Made by a program: the position numbers and the translations under genes. Below are positions 15,615 through 23,370 of a stretch of DNA of 64,000 bases, one piece after another; within the stretch, counting starts at the first letter, position 1; each line of letters starts with the position of its first letter. Source of the DNA: Deinococcus yavapaiensis KR-236 (lineage in GTDB: Bacteria > Deinococcota > Deinococci > Deinococcales > Deinococcaceae); contig NZ_QJSX01000005.1 of NCBI RefSeq assembly GCF_003217515.1, forward strand, positions 1 through 64,000. Direction: 5' to 3'. The notes below the pieces were generated by a model. It searched no databases. It was not told the origin of the DNA and saw only the letters and a program-made list of their open reading frames with translations.

Positions 15615-16127
15615 ATGACGAAGCAACGCGTCGAACTGAACGTCAACGGTGAAATCCACGAAATTCAAGTCGAACCTCGCAAGCTGCTCGCGTACGCTTT
15701 GCGCGACGAGTGCGGCCTGACGGGCACGCACGTCGGCTGCGACTCCTCGTCGTGCGGCTGCTGCGTCGTCGTCCTCGACGGCGAGACGCCCGTCAAGAGC
15801 TGCACGATGTTCGCGGTGCAAGCCGAAGGGCACGACATCACCACCGTCGAGGGCCTCGCGCAAGGCGGGCAACTGCACCCCCTTCAGCAAGGCTTTTGGG
15901 ATCAGCACGGCTTGCAATGCGGATACTGCACGCCCGGAATGCTGATGACGTCCTACGCGATGCTCAAAGAGTACCCGGAGCCCACCGAGGAGGACGTTCG
16001 CAAGTTCTTGAGCGGCAACTTGTGCCGCTGCACGGGCTACAACAACATCGTCAAGGCCGTCTTGCAAGCCGCGAAGGCCCTCGGGGCCGAAAAGAGCGAG
16101 CCCGAAACGACGGCGGCGGACGACTGA
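15615..16127 (+). CDS. coxS: CO dehydrogenase small (2x[2Fe-2S]) subunit
   Basis: A 170-residue iron-sulfur subunit. The plant-ferredoxin-type cluster ligands are Cys42, Cys47, Cys50 and Cys63. The proximal-cluster ligands are Cys102, Cys105, Cys137 and Cys139 (CGYC...CRC). These match the positions in characterised CoxS closely. The first-cluster loop reads GCDSSSCGCC, with an extra Cys49 where Ala is usual. The start ATG at 15615 has AGGT upstream. It lies between coxM and coxL in one operon. Confidence 0.93.
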   Translation: MTKQRVELNVNGEIHEIQVEPRKLLAYALRDECGLTGTHVGCDSSSCGCCVVVLDGETPVKSCTMFAVQAEGHDITTVEGLAQGGQLHPLQQGFWDQHGLQCGYCTPGMLMTSYAMLKEYPEPTEEDVRKFLSGNLCRCTGYNNIVKAVLQAAKALGAEKSEPETTAADD

Positions 16128-16140
16128 CTCTCACTTCCAG

Positions 16141-16161
16141 CTCCTCTCCGGCCAGGAGAGG
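16141..16161 (+). repeat. CCTCTCC/GGAGAGG hairpin between coxS and coxL
   Basis: A 7-bp stem (16143-16149 with 16155-16161), 5-nt loop, no T-tract. A longer relative lies after coxL (18566-18590). It may modulate relative expression or stability of the subunit messages. Confidence 0.45.
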
Positions 16162-16182
16162 GAAGCATCCTCGGAGGCACGC

Positions 16183-18546
16183 ATGAGCATCACTCCCGAT
16201 CCTCAAAAGCACGCCCTCGGCGTCTCGATGAAGCGCAAGGAAGACCCGCGCTTTTTGCAAGGCAAGGGGCGGTACGTCGACGACATCAACTTGCCGGGTC
16301 AGCTGTACATGGCGATCGTGCACAGCCCGTATCCCCACGCGAAGATCAATTCGATCGACAAGGAGCCCGCGCTCGCCGTGCCGGGCGTGAAGGCCGTCAT
16401 CACGGGCGAGGACCTCGTCGCGGCCGGGCTGGGATGGCTGCCGACCTTCCACGGCTTCGACAAGCAGATGGTGCTCGCCGTCGGCAAGGCCCTCTTTCAG
16501 TACCAAGAAGTCGCGGCGGTGTTCGCGACGTCGCGGGAAGCGGCGATGGACGGCGCGGAACTCGTGGAGATCGATTACGAGCCGCTCGATCCCGTCGTGA
16601 GTCCGCACGAAGCGGCGAAAGACGAAGTCGTCATCCGCTCCGACCGCGAAAAGAGCACCAACCACATCTACCACTGGGACGTCGGACACAAAGACGAGAC
16701 CCAACGGGCCCTCGAGGCGGCCGAGAAGGTCGTGAAGCAACGCATCGTCTTCCAACGCTGCCATCCCGCGCCGCTCGAGCCGTGCGGATGCGTGGCCGAG
16801 TTCGACACCATGGGCCGCCTGCACTTCTACGTGACGTCCCAGGCGCCGCACGTGTACCGCACCGCGCTCGCCCTCGTGACGGGCATTCCCGAGGACAAGA
16901 TCCACGTCGTCTCACCCGATATCGGCGGCGGCTTCGGAAACAAGGTTCCGGTGTACCCCGGGTACGTGTGCGCCGTCGTGGGCAGTTTGCTGTTGAAGAA
17001 GCCCGTGAAGTGGATCGAGACGCGCACGGAAAACCTCACGACGACCGGCTTCGCGCGTGACTACCACATGGACGTCGAGATCGGCGCGAAGGCCGACGGG
17101 ACCGTTACGGCGCTTCGCGTGAAGACCGTGGCGGACCACGGGGCGTTCGATGCGGCCGCCGACCCCACGAAGTACCCTGCCGGAATGTTCGGCATCGTGA
17201 CGGGCTCTTACCAATTTCCCGTGGCGTATGCCGAACTCGACGCGTACTTCACGAACAAGGCGCCCGGCGGCGTCGCGTACCGCTGCTCCTTCCGCGTGAC
17301 GGAAGCGTCGTACGCGATCGAGCGCGCCATGGACATCCTCGCCGACGAGCTCGACATGGACCCCGTGGAGCTTCGCAAGAAGAACTTCGTGCGCAAGGAC
17401 CAGTTTCCGTACCAGTCGGCGCTCGGCTTCACGTACGACTCCGGCGACTACCACTCGACCCTCGACAAAGCCCTGGAGCGCATCGGTTACGACGACTTGC
17501 TGCGCGAGCAAGCCGAGAAGCGCGCCCGAGGCGAGCTGATGGGCATCGGCTTTTCCACCTTCACCGAAGTCGTCGGTGCGGGTCCCAGCAAGCACTTCGA
17601 CATCCTCGGGATCAAGATGTTCGATTCGGCCGAGATTCGCATCCACCCGACAGGATCGGGCGTCGTGCGCGCGGGCACGAAGAGCCAAGGGCAAGGACAC
17701 GAGACGACGTGGGCGCAGATCGTCGCCGAGGAACTCGGCCTCGACCCGCAAAACATCATGGTGGAGGAAGGCGACACGGACACCGCTCCGTACGGCCTCG
17801 GCACGTACGCGAGCCGTTCCACGCCCGTGGCGGGCGCCGCCATCTCGCTCGCCGCGCGCCGCATTCGCGAAAAGGCCCGCAAGATCGCCGCTCACCTTCT
17901 CGAAGCGTCTCCCGAGGACGTGGAGTGGACGGACTACAAGTTCCAAATCAAGGGCGTCCCGACGAGGAGCGTCACGATGAAGGACGTCGCGTTCGCCGCG
18001 TACACCAATCCCGGCGACAACGAGCCCGGCTTGGAAGCGTCGTACTATTACGATCCTCCGAACATGACGTTTCCGCACGGCACCTACGTCGCCGTCGTGG
18101 ACGTGGACCGTCACACGGGCGAGACGAAGGTGCGGCGCTTCCTGGCCGTGGACGACTGCGGAACCGTCATCAACCCGATGGTCGTGGAAGGGCAGATCCA
18201 CGGGGGTCTCACCGAGGGATACGCGATCGCATTCATGCAGGAGATCACGTACGACGAGAGCGGCAACAACCTCAACCCGAACTTCATCGACTACCTCGTG
18301 CCGACGAGTCTCGAAGCGCCGAAGTGGGAGACGGACAACACCGTCACTCCCTCGCCGCATCACCCGATCGGTGCGAAAGGCGTGGGGGAATCGCCGAACG
18401 TCGGATCGCCCGCCGCGTTCGTGAACGCCGTCATGGACGCCCTCTCGCCGCTCGGCGTACGCCACGTCGACATGCCGCTCACGCGGGAGAAAGTGTGGCG
18501 GGCGATTCAGGAAGCGGAAGCGAGACGAGCGATCAGCGCGGACTGA
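16183..18546 (+). CDS. coxL: Form I carbon-monoxide dehydrogenase large (Mo/Cu) subunit
   Basis: A 787-residue catalytic subunit holding the molybdopterin cytosine dinucleotide cofactor. The active-site loop AYRCSFR (Ala365-Arg371) has Cys368, the residue that binds copper in the Mo-S-Cu centre. This AYxCSFR pattern defines form I CoxL, true CO oxidation; form II enzymes have AYxGAGR. The cofactor loop GGGFGNKVPVYPGYV and the catalytic Glu736 (GVGESP) are also present. It oxidises CO with water to CO2. GGAGG precedes the ATG. It is flanked by coxS and coxG. Confidence 0.93.
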   Translation: MSITPDPQKHALGVSMKRKEDPRFLQGKGRYVDDINLPGQLYMAIVHSPYPHAKINSIDKEPALAVPGVKAVITGEDLVAAGLGWLPTFHGFDKQMVLAVGKALFQYQEVAAVFATSREAAMDGAELVEIDYEPLDPVVSPHEAAKDEVVIRSDREKSTNHIYHWDVGHKDETQRALEAAEKVVKQRIVFQRCHPAPLEPCGCVAEFDTMGRLHFYVTSQAPHVYRTALALVTGIPEDKIHVVSPDIGGGFGNKVPVYPGYVCAVVGSLLLKKPVKWIETRTENLTTTGFARDYHMDVEIGAKADGTVTALRVKTVADHGAFDAAADPTKYPAGMFGIVTGSYQFPVAYAELDAYFTNKAPGGVAYRCSFRVTEASYAIERAMDILADELDMDPVELRKKNFVRKDQFPYQSALGFTYDSGDYHSTLDKALERIGYDDLLREQAEKRARGELMGIGFSTFTEVVGAGPSKHFDILGIKMFDSAEIRIHPTGSGVVRAGTKSQGQGHETTWAQIVAEELGLDPQNIMVEEGDTDTAPYGLGTYASRSTPVAGAAISLAARRIREKARKIAAHLLEASPEDVEWTDYKFQIKGVPTRSVTMKDVAFAAYTNPGDNEPGLEASYYYDPPNMTFPHGTYVAVVDVDRHTGETKVRRFLAVDDCGTVINPMVVEGQIHGGLTEGYAIAFMQEITYDESGNNLNPNFIDYLVPTSLEAPKWETDNTVTPSPHHPIGAKGVGESPNVGSPAAFVNAVMDALSPLGVRHVDMPLTREKVWRAIQEAEARRAISAD

Positions 18547-18565
18547 CCGAGCTCTTCATCCTCGG

Positions 18566-18590
18566 CCCCTCTCCTTGCACGGGAGAGGGG
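18566..18590 (+). repeat. CCCCTCTCC/GGAGAGGGG hairpin between coxL and coxG
   Basis: A 9-bp stem (18566-18574 with 18582-18590), 7-nt loop and no T-tract. The arms contain the same core as the hairpin at 16143-16161. Confidence 0.45.
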
Positions 18591-18617
18591 AGGTAAGTTG
18601 GAAGCGAGGTAACGACG

Positions 18618-19076
18618 ATGAAATTGCAATACACCGGTCAAGAACAAGTTTCCGCGCCCGTCTCCGACGTCTGGACGTTCATTCGCGATCCCCGCTTGGT
18701 GGCGTCGTGCCTGCCCGACGTTGACACCGTGGACGTCCACGACGACACGCACTTCGACGCGACCGTGAAAGTCGGCATCGGACCCGTGCGTGGAAAGTTC
18801 AAGTTCAAGATCGAGCTTCAGCCTGACCCGGACGCGGGCCGCATGACCGTCAAGATCAACGGGGGCGGCTTCGGAAGCGTCGTGGATCTTGCGGCGGGCG
18901 CGAACATCGTGGACAACGGCAACGCCACGACGACCCTCGATTGGGGCGGCGAGGCGACCATGCGCGGCCCGGTCGCGACGGTCGGCGGGCGAGTCCTAGA
19001 CGCGCAGGCGCAAAAGCTGATCACGCAAACCTTCGCGAACATGGCGGCGAAGTTGAACGCGGCGACACCGGCCTGA
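18618..19076 (+). CDS. coxG: CoxG-type SRPBCC protein
   Basis: A 152-residue protein of the START/SRPBCC fold, CoxG branch. It starts with the usual KLQYTGQEQVSAPVSDVWTF and DPRLVASCLPDVD and ends in an amphipathic helix (AQKLITQTFANMAAKL). CoxG has been linked to association of CO dehydrogenase with the membrane and to quinone handling. This copy is short and has no obvious transmembrane or long C-terminal tail. It lies 71 nt after coxL. Confidence 0.85.
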   Translation: MKLQYTGQEQVSAPVSDVWTFIRDPRLVASCLPDVDTVDVHDDTHFDATVKVGIGPVRGKFKFKIELQPDPDAGRMTVKINGGGFGSVVDLAAGANIVDNGNATTTLDWGGEATMRGPVATVGGRVLDAQAQKLITQTFANMAAKLNAATPA

Positions 19077-19077
19077 G

Positions 19078-19126
19078 GCGCCCAAGCTTGCACGCCACCT
19101 TATCCTTCGCGTGCAGGCTTGGGCGC
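19078..19126 (+). repeat. 18-bp hairpin between coxG and the XdhC-like gene
   Basis: GCGCCCAAGC... (19078-19095) pairs with ...GCTTGGGCGC (19109-19126) over 18 bp with a single G-T pair and a 13-nt loop. No T-tract follows, so it is not a standard terminator. A smaller CCCTC/GAGGG hairpin comes next. Confidence 0.6.
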
Positions 19127-19181
19127 GAGGTCGCATTCTCGGCCCTCGGTCGGAGGGCTCCCGCGAAGCGGGTGGAGGGGC

Positions 19182-20195
19182 ATGTCCGAGCACATCCCTG
19201 ATTTCTTCGGTCGGTTGGCGTCCCTTCGAGCGCAAGGAACGCCGGTGGCGGTCGCGACGGTCGTGGCAAGAAAGGCGCCCGTGTCGGCCCACCTCGGCGA
19301 TCGGGCGCTCGTGTTCGCGGACGGGCGCATGGAGGGCTTCGTGGGCGGATCGTGCTCGCGCGACATCATCCGCAAGCAGGCGGTGGAAGCGCTCGCCGCG
19401 GGCAAGCCCCGCCTCGTGCGCATTCGGCCCGACGCGAGCCAAGCGTCCTCCATGAGTCCGGACGCGGAAAGCATCGTCGTGCCGATGACGTGCGCTTCGG
19501 AGGGCGCGAGCGACGTGTACGTCGAGCCGATCCTACCGCCGAGACGTCTCGTTGTGGTGGGCTTCACACCCGTCGCCCGAGCGGTCGCGACGCTCGCGCG
19601 GTCGCTGGAGTACGAGGTGACGCGCGTCGTGGAGGCGATCGAAGTGCCGAGCGCCGAGACGGACGGCGTGAAGGTCGTGGCCGTCGAGGATCTCTCGGAA
19701 GCGTTGCGAAGCTCGCCTCTCGCCGTGCGGGGCAATCTCGTGGTGATCGTGGCGTCGCAAGGACACTACGACGAGGTGGCCTTGGAAGCGGCGCTTCGGG
19801 TGAAGCCTGCCTTCTTGGGCTTGCTGGCGAGCCGCAAGCGCGCGGAGACGGTGCGCACCGTGTTGCGAGACGTCTCGGGCTTTTCCGAGGAGGACGTCTC
19901 CTCCATTCGCAATCCTGTCGGGCTCGACATCGGCGCGAAGACGCCCGCCGAGGTCGCCGTGTCGATTCTCGCGGAGATCGTGCAGGCGAAGCCGTTTCTG
20001 CACGCGCCGAGTCAGACGGTCGCGCCTTCCCCGCCGATCGTGGCGGTCGATCCCGTGTGTGGAATGGAAGTGGAAGTCGCGTCGGCGAAGCACGTCGCGG
20101 AGCATGATGGAGGCATGTTCTACTTCTGCTGTCCGCACTGCAAAGCGCGCTTCCTCAAGGACCCCGCGAAGTACCTGGCCGGAGCCGCTTCGTGA
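19182..20195 (+). CDS. XdhC/CoxF-family maturation factor fused to a YHS domain
   Basis: A 337-residue protein. Residues about 1-110 form the XdhC N-terminal domain (VAVATVVARKAPVSAHLGDRAL, GFVGGSCSRDI). Residues about 115-270 form its Rossmann domain (RLVVVGFTPVARAVATLA, LGLLASRKRAETV). Residues 290-332 are a YHS metal-binding domain (DPVCGMEV, FYFCCPHCKARF). XdhC proteins bind Mo cofactor and help sulfurate it before insertion. The YHS part could bind a metal, perhaps copper for the CoxL site; that is inference. The ATG at 19182 with GGAGGGG was preferred over an upstream ATG in the hairpin region. The stop overlaps coxD (GTGA). Confidence 0.8.
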   Translation: MSEHIPDFFGRLASLRAQGTPVAVATVVARKAPVSAHLGDRALVFADGRMEGFVGGSCSRDIIRKQAVEALAAGKPRLVRIRPDASQASSMSPDAESIVVPMTCASEGASDVYVEPILPPRRLVVVGFTPVARAVATLARSLEYEVTRVVEAIEVPSAETDGVKVVAVEDLSEALRSSPLAVRGNLVVIVASQGHYDEVALEAALRVKPAFLGLLASRKRAETVRTVLRDVSGFSEEDVSSIRNPVGLDIGAKTPAEVAVSILAEIVQAKPFLHAPSQTVAPSPPIVAVDPVCGMEVEVASAKHVAEHDGGMFYFCCPHCKARFLKDPAKYLAGAAS

Positions 20196-21064
20196 CGACC
20201 TTGGCGTTCGAGGCGCTCGCGAGCGCCTTCGAGGGGCGCGGCTACGTGACGTCCGCGCCCCTCGCGACGGCCCTGCAACTCGTGGCGGCCTTGCGAAAAC
20301 CGCTGCTCATCGAAGGACCAGCGGGCGTCGGGAAGACGGAAAGCGCGAAGACGCTCGCGGACGTTCTCGATACGAAGCTCGTTCGGCTGCAGTGCTACGA
20401 GGGGCTCGACGCGGCATCCGCCCTTTACGAGTGGAACTATCCGCGCCAAATGCTGCGAATTCGCATGACGGAAGGTGAAGGCGGGCGTTTGGAGGAGCGC
20501 GAAGCGCAAATCTTCGGTCCAGACTTTCTGCTCAAGAGGCCGTTGCTGGAAGCGATCACGCAGTCAACGGCGCCCGTCTTGCTCATCGACGAGGTGGACC
20601 GCGCTGACGAAGCGTTCGAAGCGTTCTTGCTGGAACTGCTCGCCGAGTTTCAAGTGACGATTCCGGAGCTCGGGACGATTCGAGCGGTGGAGCGGCCGTA
20701 CGTGATCTTGACGTCGAACCGTTCGCGCGAATTGTCGGACGCGTTACGACGACGCTGTCTGTACTTGTGGCTGGACTATCCGACCTTCGAGCAGGAAGTT
20801 CGCATCTTGCGAGCGAAGTTGCCGAACATGAACGAGCAACTCGCCGTGCAGGTCGCGCGGGTGATGGCGGAATTGAGGACGCTGCCGCTCGGGAAGCTTC
20901 CGGGTGTCGCCGAGAGCCTCGATTGGGCGCAGGCGCTCATGACGCTGCACCGTGAAGTTCTCGACGAGGACACGTTCTCGCAGACCTTGGGGTGCATCTT
21001 GAAGTTGCGTGAGGATTGGCAGCTCGTGGCGGCGCAAGCTCCGAGGTTGCTCGCGCGAGCATGA
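20192..21064 (+). CDS. coxD: MoxR-type AAA+ ATPase CoxD
   Basis: A 290-residue AAA+ ATPase. It has Walker A GPAGVGKT (42-49), Walker B LLIDEVDRAD near 130, sensor 1 LTSNRSREL, and an arginine-rich DALRRRCLY. CoxD is required to build the sulfur and copper parts of the Mo-Cu centre in CO dehydrogenase; together with CoxE it forms a MoxR-VWA chaperone pair. The GTG start at 20192 overlaps the previous stop. Its own stop overlaps coxE (ATGA). Confidence 0.9.
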   Translation: MTTLAFEALASAFEGRGYVTSAPLATALQLVAALRKPLLIEGPAGVGKTESAKTLADVLDTKLVRLQCYEGLDAASALYEWNYPRQMLRIRMTEGEGGRLEEREAQIFGPDFLLKRPLLEAITQSTAPVLLIDEVDRADEAFEAFLLELLAEFQVTIPELGTIRAVERPYVILTSNRSRELSDALRRRCLYLWLDYPTFEQEVRILRAKLPNMNEQLAVQVARVMAELRTLPLGKLPGVAESLDWAQALMTLHREVLDEDTFSQTLGCILKLREDWQLVAAQAPRLLARA

Positions 21065-22266
21065 CGCTCAAAGCGCCGCACGCGGACCTCGCGCGCAACG
21101 TGGCGGCGTTCGCGCACGAGCTGAGAAGCAAGCACGGCTACCGTGTCGGAAGCGGTGAGGTGCAGGCGGCCCTGCTCGCGCTCGCCGTCGTGGATCTCGG
21201 CAGCCTCACGCGCGTGCGCGACGCCCTACGGCCCGTTTTGGCGGCGTCCCATGAGGAAGCACGCGGCTTCGACGCGATCTTCGATGCGTTCTTCTTGCCG
21301 CGAGACCGCATGGGCATCGCGCAGCCGAACATGCCGGGATTCGAGCCGAAGAACGAGCGCCCCGGCAAAGGGAAGGGCGCCCAGGAGCGCGAAGCGGACG
21401 CCGATCAAGGCGGCGAAGGTGAGGAAGGCGGCGGGCGGCGTTTGCGCGAGGACGCTCTCGAAGAAGGCGCAGACGACTCGGGCGGCTCGAAACCGTTCTT
21501 GCGCGCGCGGTACAGTCCGCTGGAAGTGGAGGGCGAGCCGCCGAGCGTGAGGGCCGAAAGGCTGGCGGAGATGCTGGGTGTCGCGACGTACCTCGTGTCG
21601 CGCCTCACGCTGGGCCGCAGCCGCAAGTGGACGCCGATGCAAAGAGGATCGCGGCTCGACTTCCGGCGAACGCTGCGCGCCTCGTTGTCGCGCGGCGGAG
21701 AAGTCGCGCATCCGCATTGGAAGGGCCACCCGAGGCGCAATCCGCGCTTCGTGCTGATTCTCGACGGAAGCCGGTCCATGACCCCGCACACCGCGTTGAT
21801 GCTGCAGTTCGCTTACGCGTTGACGCTGCGGGCGCGGCGCGTGGAAGTGTTCTTCTTCTCGACGGAGTTGAAGCGGGCGACGCCGGAACTTCGGCGCATG
21901 GTACGGTCGGGCCGCACGGGCACCTTGCCGGGCTTCGGAGCGGCGTGGGGCGGCGGAACGAACATCGGCGGCAGCCTCTCGAGCCTCGTGCGCCTCCATC
22001 CGGACTTGCTTTCGTCGGAGACGATGACCTTGATCCTCTCGGACGGCCTCGACGTGGGTGAGCCCGACGTGCTGGAGCGCGCCATGCGCGAGTTGAAGCG
22101 GCGTACCGCGAGCGTGGTGTGGCTCAACCCGCTGCTCTCGACGGCGGGCTACGAACCGACGGCGCGGGGCATGCGCGCGGCCTTGCCGTTCGTGGACGTC
22201 TTCGCGAGCGCGAACAACCTCGCGGCCCTACGGGCGCTCGCCGCGCGAATCACAATGAAGCGCTGA
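21061..22266 (+). CDS. coxE: VWA-domain protein CoxE
   Basis: A 401-residue protein with an N-terminal helical region, an acidic Gly/Glu-rich linker (about 105-145), and a C-terminal von Willebrand A domain. The MIDAS motif DGSRS (in FVLILDGSRSMTPHTALML) is intact. CoxE works with CoxD in maturation of the CoxL active site. The ATG at 21061 lies in the coxD stop. The gene ends 17 nt inside the convergent sufU gene, marking the end of the cox operon. Confidence 0.88.
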   Translation: MTLKAPHADLARNVAAFAHELRSKHGYRVGSGEVQAALLALAVVDLGSLTRVRDALRPVLAASHEEARGFDAIFDAFFLPRDRMGIAQPNMPGFEPKNERPGKGKGAQEREADADQGGEGEEGGGRRLREDALEEGADDSGGSKPFLRARYSPLEVEGEPPSVRAERLAEMLGVATYLVSRLTLGRSRKWTPMQRGSRLDFRRTLRASLSRGGEVAHPHWKGHPRRNPRFVLILDGSRSMTPHTALMLQFAYALTLRARRVEVFFFSTELKRATPELRRMVRSGRTGTLPGFGAAWGGGTNIGGSLSSLVRLHPDLLSSETMTLILSDGLDVGEPDVLERAMRELKRRTASVVWLNPLLSTAGYEPTARGMRAALPFVDVFASANNLAALRALAARITMKR

Positions 22267-22669
22267 GGGCGTCCTCCAGCGTCTGCCACGCGAGGAGGGC
22301 GCACTTTCTGCGGGCGTGCAGCTTCGATACGCCCGACAAGGCAGCGAGTTCGCCGAGAGCGGGCGTCGGGCTCGCCTCGCCCATCACGACTTCCTTGAAT
22401 TGCCGAGCGACGTCGCGCACCTCCGCGAGGGTCTTGCCCTTCAAGGCGTCCGTCATCATCGAGGCGCTCGCCACGCTGATCGCGCACCCTTTGCCTTGGA
22501 AGCGTACGTCCGCGACGCGGTCCGCGTCGAGCTTGATCCAAACTTCGACGGAGTCGCCGCACGATGTGTTCGTTCGCGAGGCGTTCAAGGCGTCGTCGAT
22601 TCGTCCGACGCCGTGCGGATGCTTGTGATGCTGTGAGATGACGCTGCGGTAAAGGTCTTCGAGGGCCAC
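22250..22669 (-). CDS. sufU: SufU-type iron-sulfur cluster assembly protein
   Basis: A 139-residue protein with the three Cys sites of SufU: NTSCGD near residue 36, GKGCAISVAS near 61, and RKCALLAW near 122. SufU accepts sulfur from the SufS desulfurase and passes it to the SufBCD scaffold. It begins LEDLYRSVISQHHKHPHG, typical of the family. The start is GTG at 22669 with AAGGAG 8 nt upstream. No other suf gene is in the window. It overlaps the coxE tail by 17 nt on the opposite strand. Confidence 0.9.
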   Translation of the reverse strand: MALEDLYRSVISQHHKHPHGVGRIDDALNASRTNTSCGDSVEVWIKLDADRVADVRFQGKGCAISVASASMMTDALKGKTLAEVRDVARQFKEVVMGEASPTPALGELAALSGVSKLHARRKCALLAWQTLEDALSASL

Positions 22670-22694
22670 TGGAAACTCCTTTTCTTCGGAGGAC

Positions 22695-23324
22695 TCAATG
22701 CGAGTGGTTCATGCCGGGCATGTCCTGCATGTCCGTCGAGTTCGTCGGAGCGGCCGAGGTCGCGCCCCGTTGCTGCAAGAAGGTCTTCATAAGGGCGATT
22801 TCGCTGCTTTGCGTCGTTTGGATGTTGCGTGCGAGACTGCGAATCTCGGGGCGCGTGTCGTTCAACATCGGTTTCGCCATCGCGAGGGCGCCTTCGTGGT
22901 GACGGATCATGAGGCGCAGGAATTTGACCTCCGCGTCCTTCACGGGCAAGGTGGACAGCGACTCGACGTCGCCGGAAGTCGCCATGCCCATTTGGCGGGC
23001 GTGTTCGGCCGTCATCGCTTGGCCCGCCCACGGCACGCCCCACTGCGTCATCCAGCCGCGCATCTGCCCGACTTGGTCTTGCTGCGCGAGCGTCATGTCG
23101 AGCGCGACCGTTCGCAAGTCCGGGTCGGCGCTGCGATCTCGAATGCGGATCGCCATGTCGATCGCTTGCGAGTGGTGCTGAATCATCTCGCGCACGAAAC
23201 GCACTTGCGCGCTCGCGTCGTTCGGCGTGGCGCCGCGCATCGCGACGAGTGACAAGGCGAGCGTGAGGACCGCCAGCACGGCGACGATCCCGAACGTGCG
23301 AATTACGAGGAGAGGAGCCTTCAC
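22695..23324 (-). CDS. Membrane-anchored DUF305 protein with Met/His-rich tail
   Basis: A 209-residue protein with one N-terminal transmembrane or signal helix (FGIVAVLAVLTLALSLVAM). Two DUF305 halves follow, each with a di-His motif: MIQHHSQAIDMA near residue 48 and MIRHHEGALAMA near 138. The ferritin-like DUF305 fold is often found beside copper-handling genes. The C-terminus (TDMQDMPGMNHSH) is rich in Met and His, typical of copper or silver binding. The start is GTG at 23324, set by TATACT 6 nt upstream. Metal handling is inference. Confidence 0.8.
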   Translation of the reverse strand: MKAPLLVIRTFGIVAVLAVLTLALSLVAMRGATPNDASAQVRFVREMIQHHSQAIDMAIRIRDRSADPDLRTVALDMTLAQQDQVGQMRGWMTQWGVPWAGQAMTAEHARQMGMATSGDVESLSTLPVKDAEVKFLRLMIRHHEGALAMAKPMLNDTRPEIRSLARNIQTTQSSEIALMKTFLQQRGATSAAPTNSTDMQDMPGMNHSH

Positions 23325-23330
23325 GACGTC

Positions 23331-23336
23331 AGTATA
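23331..23336 (-). promoter_or_regulatory. Leaderless -10 (TATACT) of the DUF305 gene
   Basis: TATACT on the minus strand ends 6 nt before the GTG at 23324; no Shine-Dalgarno is present. Confidence 0.55.
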
Positions 23337-23370
23337 AAGACGCGCGTGAAGGCTCCGTGTCCCGCCGAAT

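Noticed and set aside
14735..18546. Reading the Mo-hydroxylase as a xanthine or aldehyde dehydrogenase or form II CoxL
   Set aside because: The active-site loop AYRCSFR with Cys368 and the M-S-L-G-D-E gene order are specific to form I CO dehydrogenase; form II has AYxGAGR.
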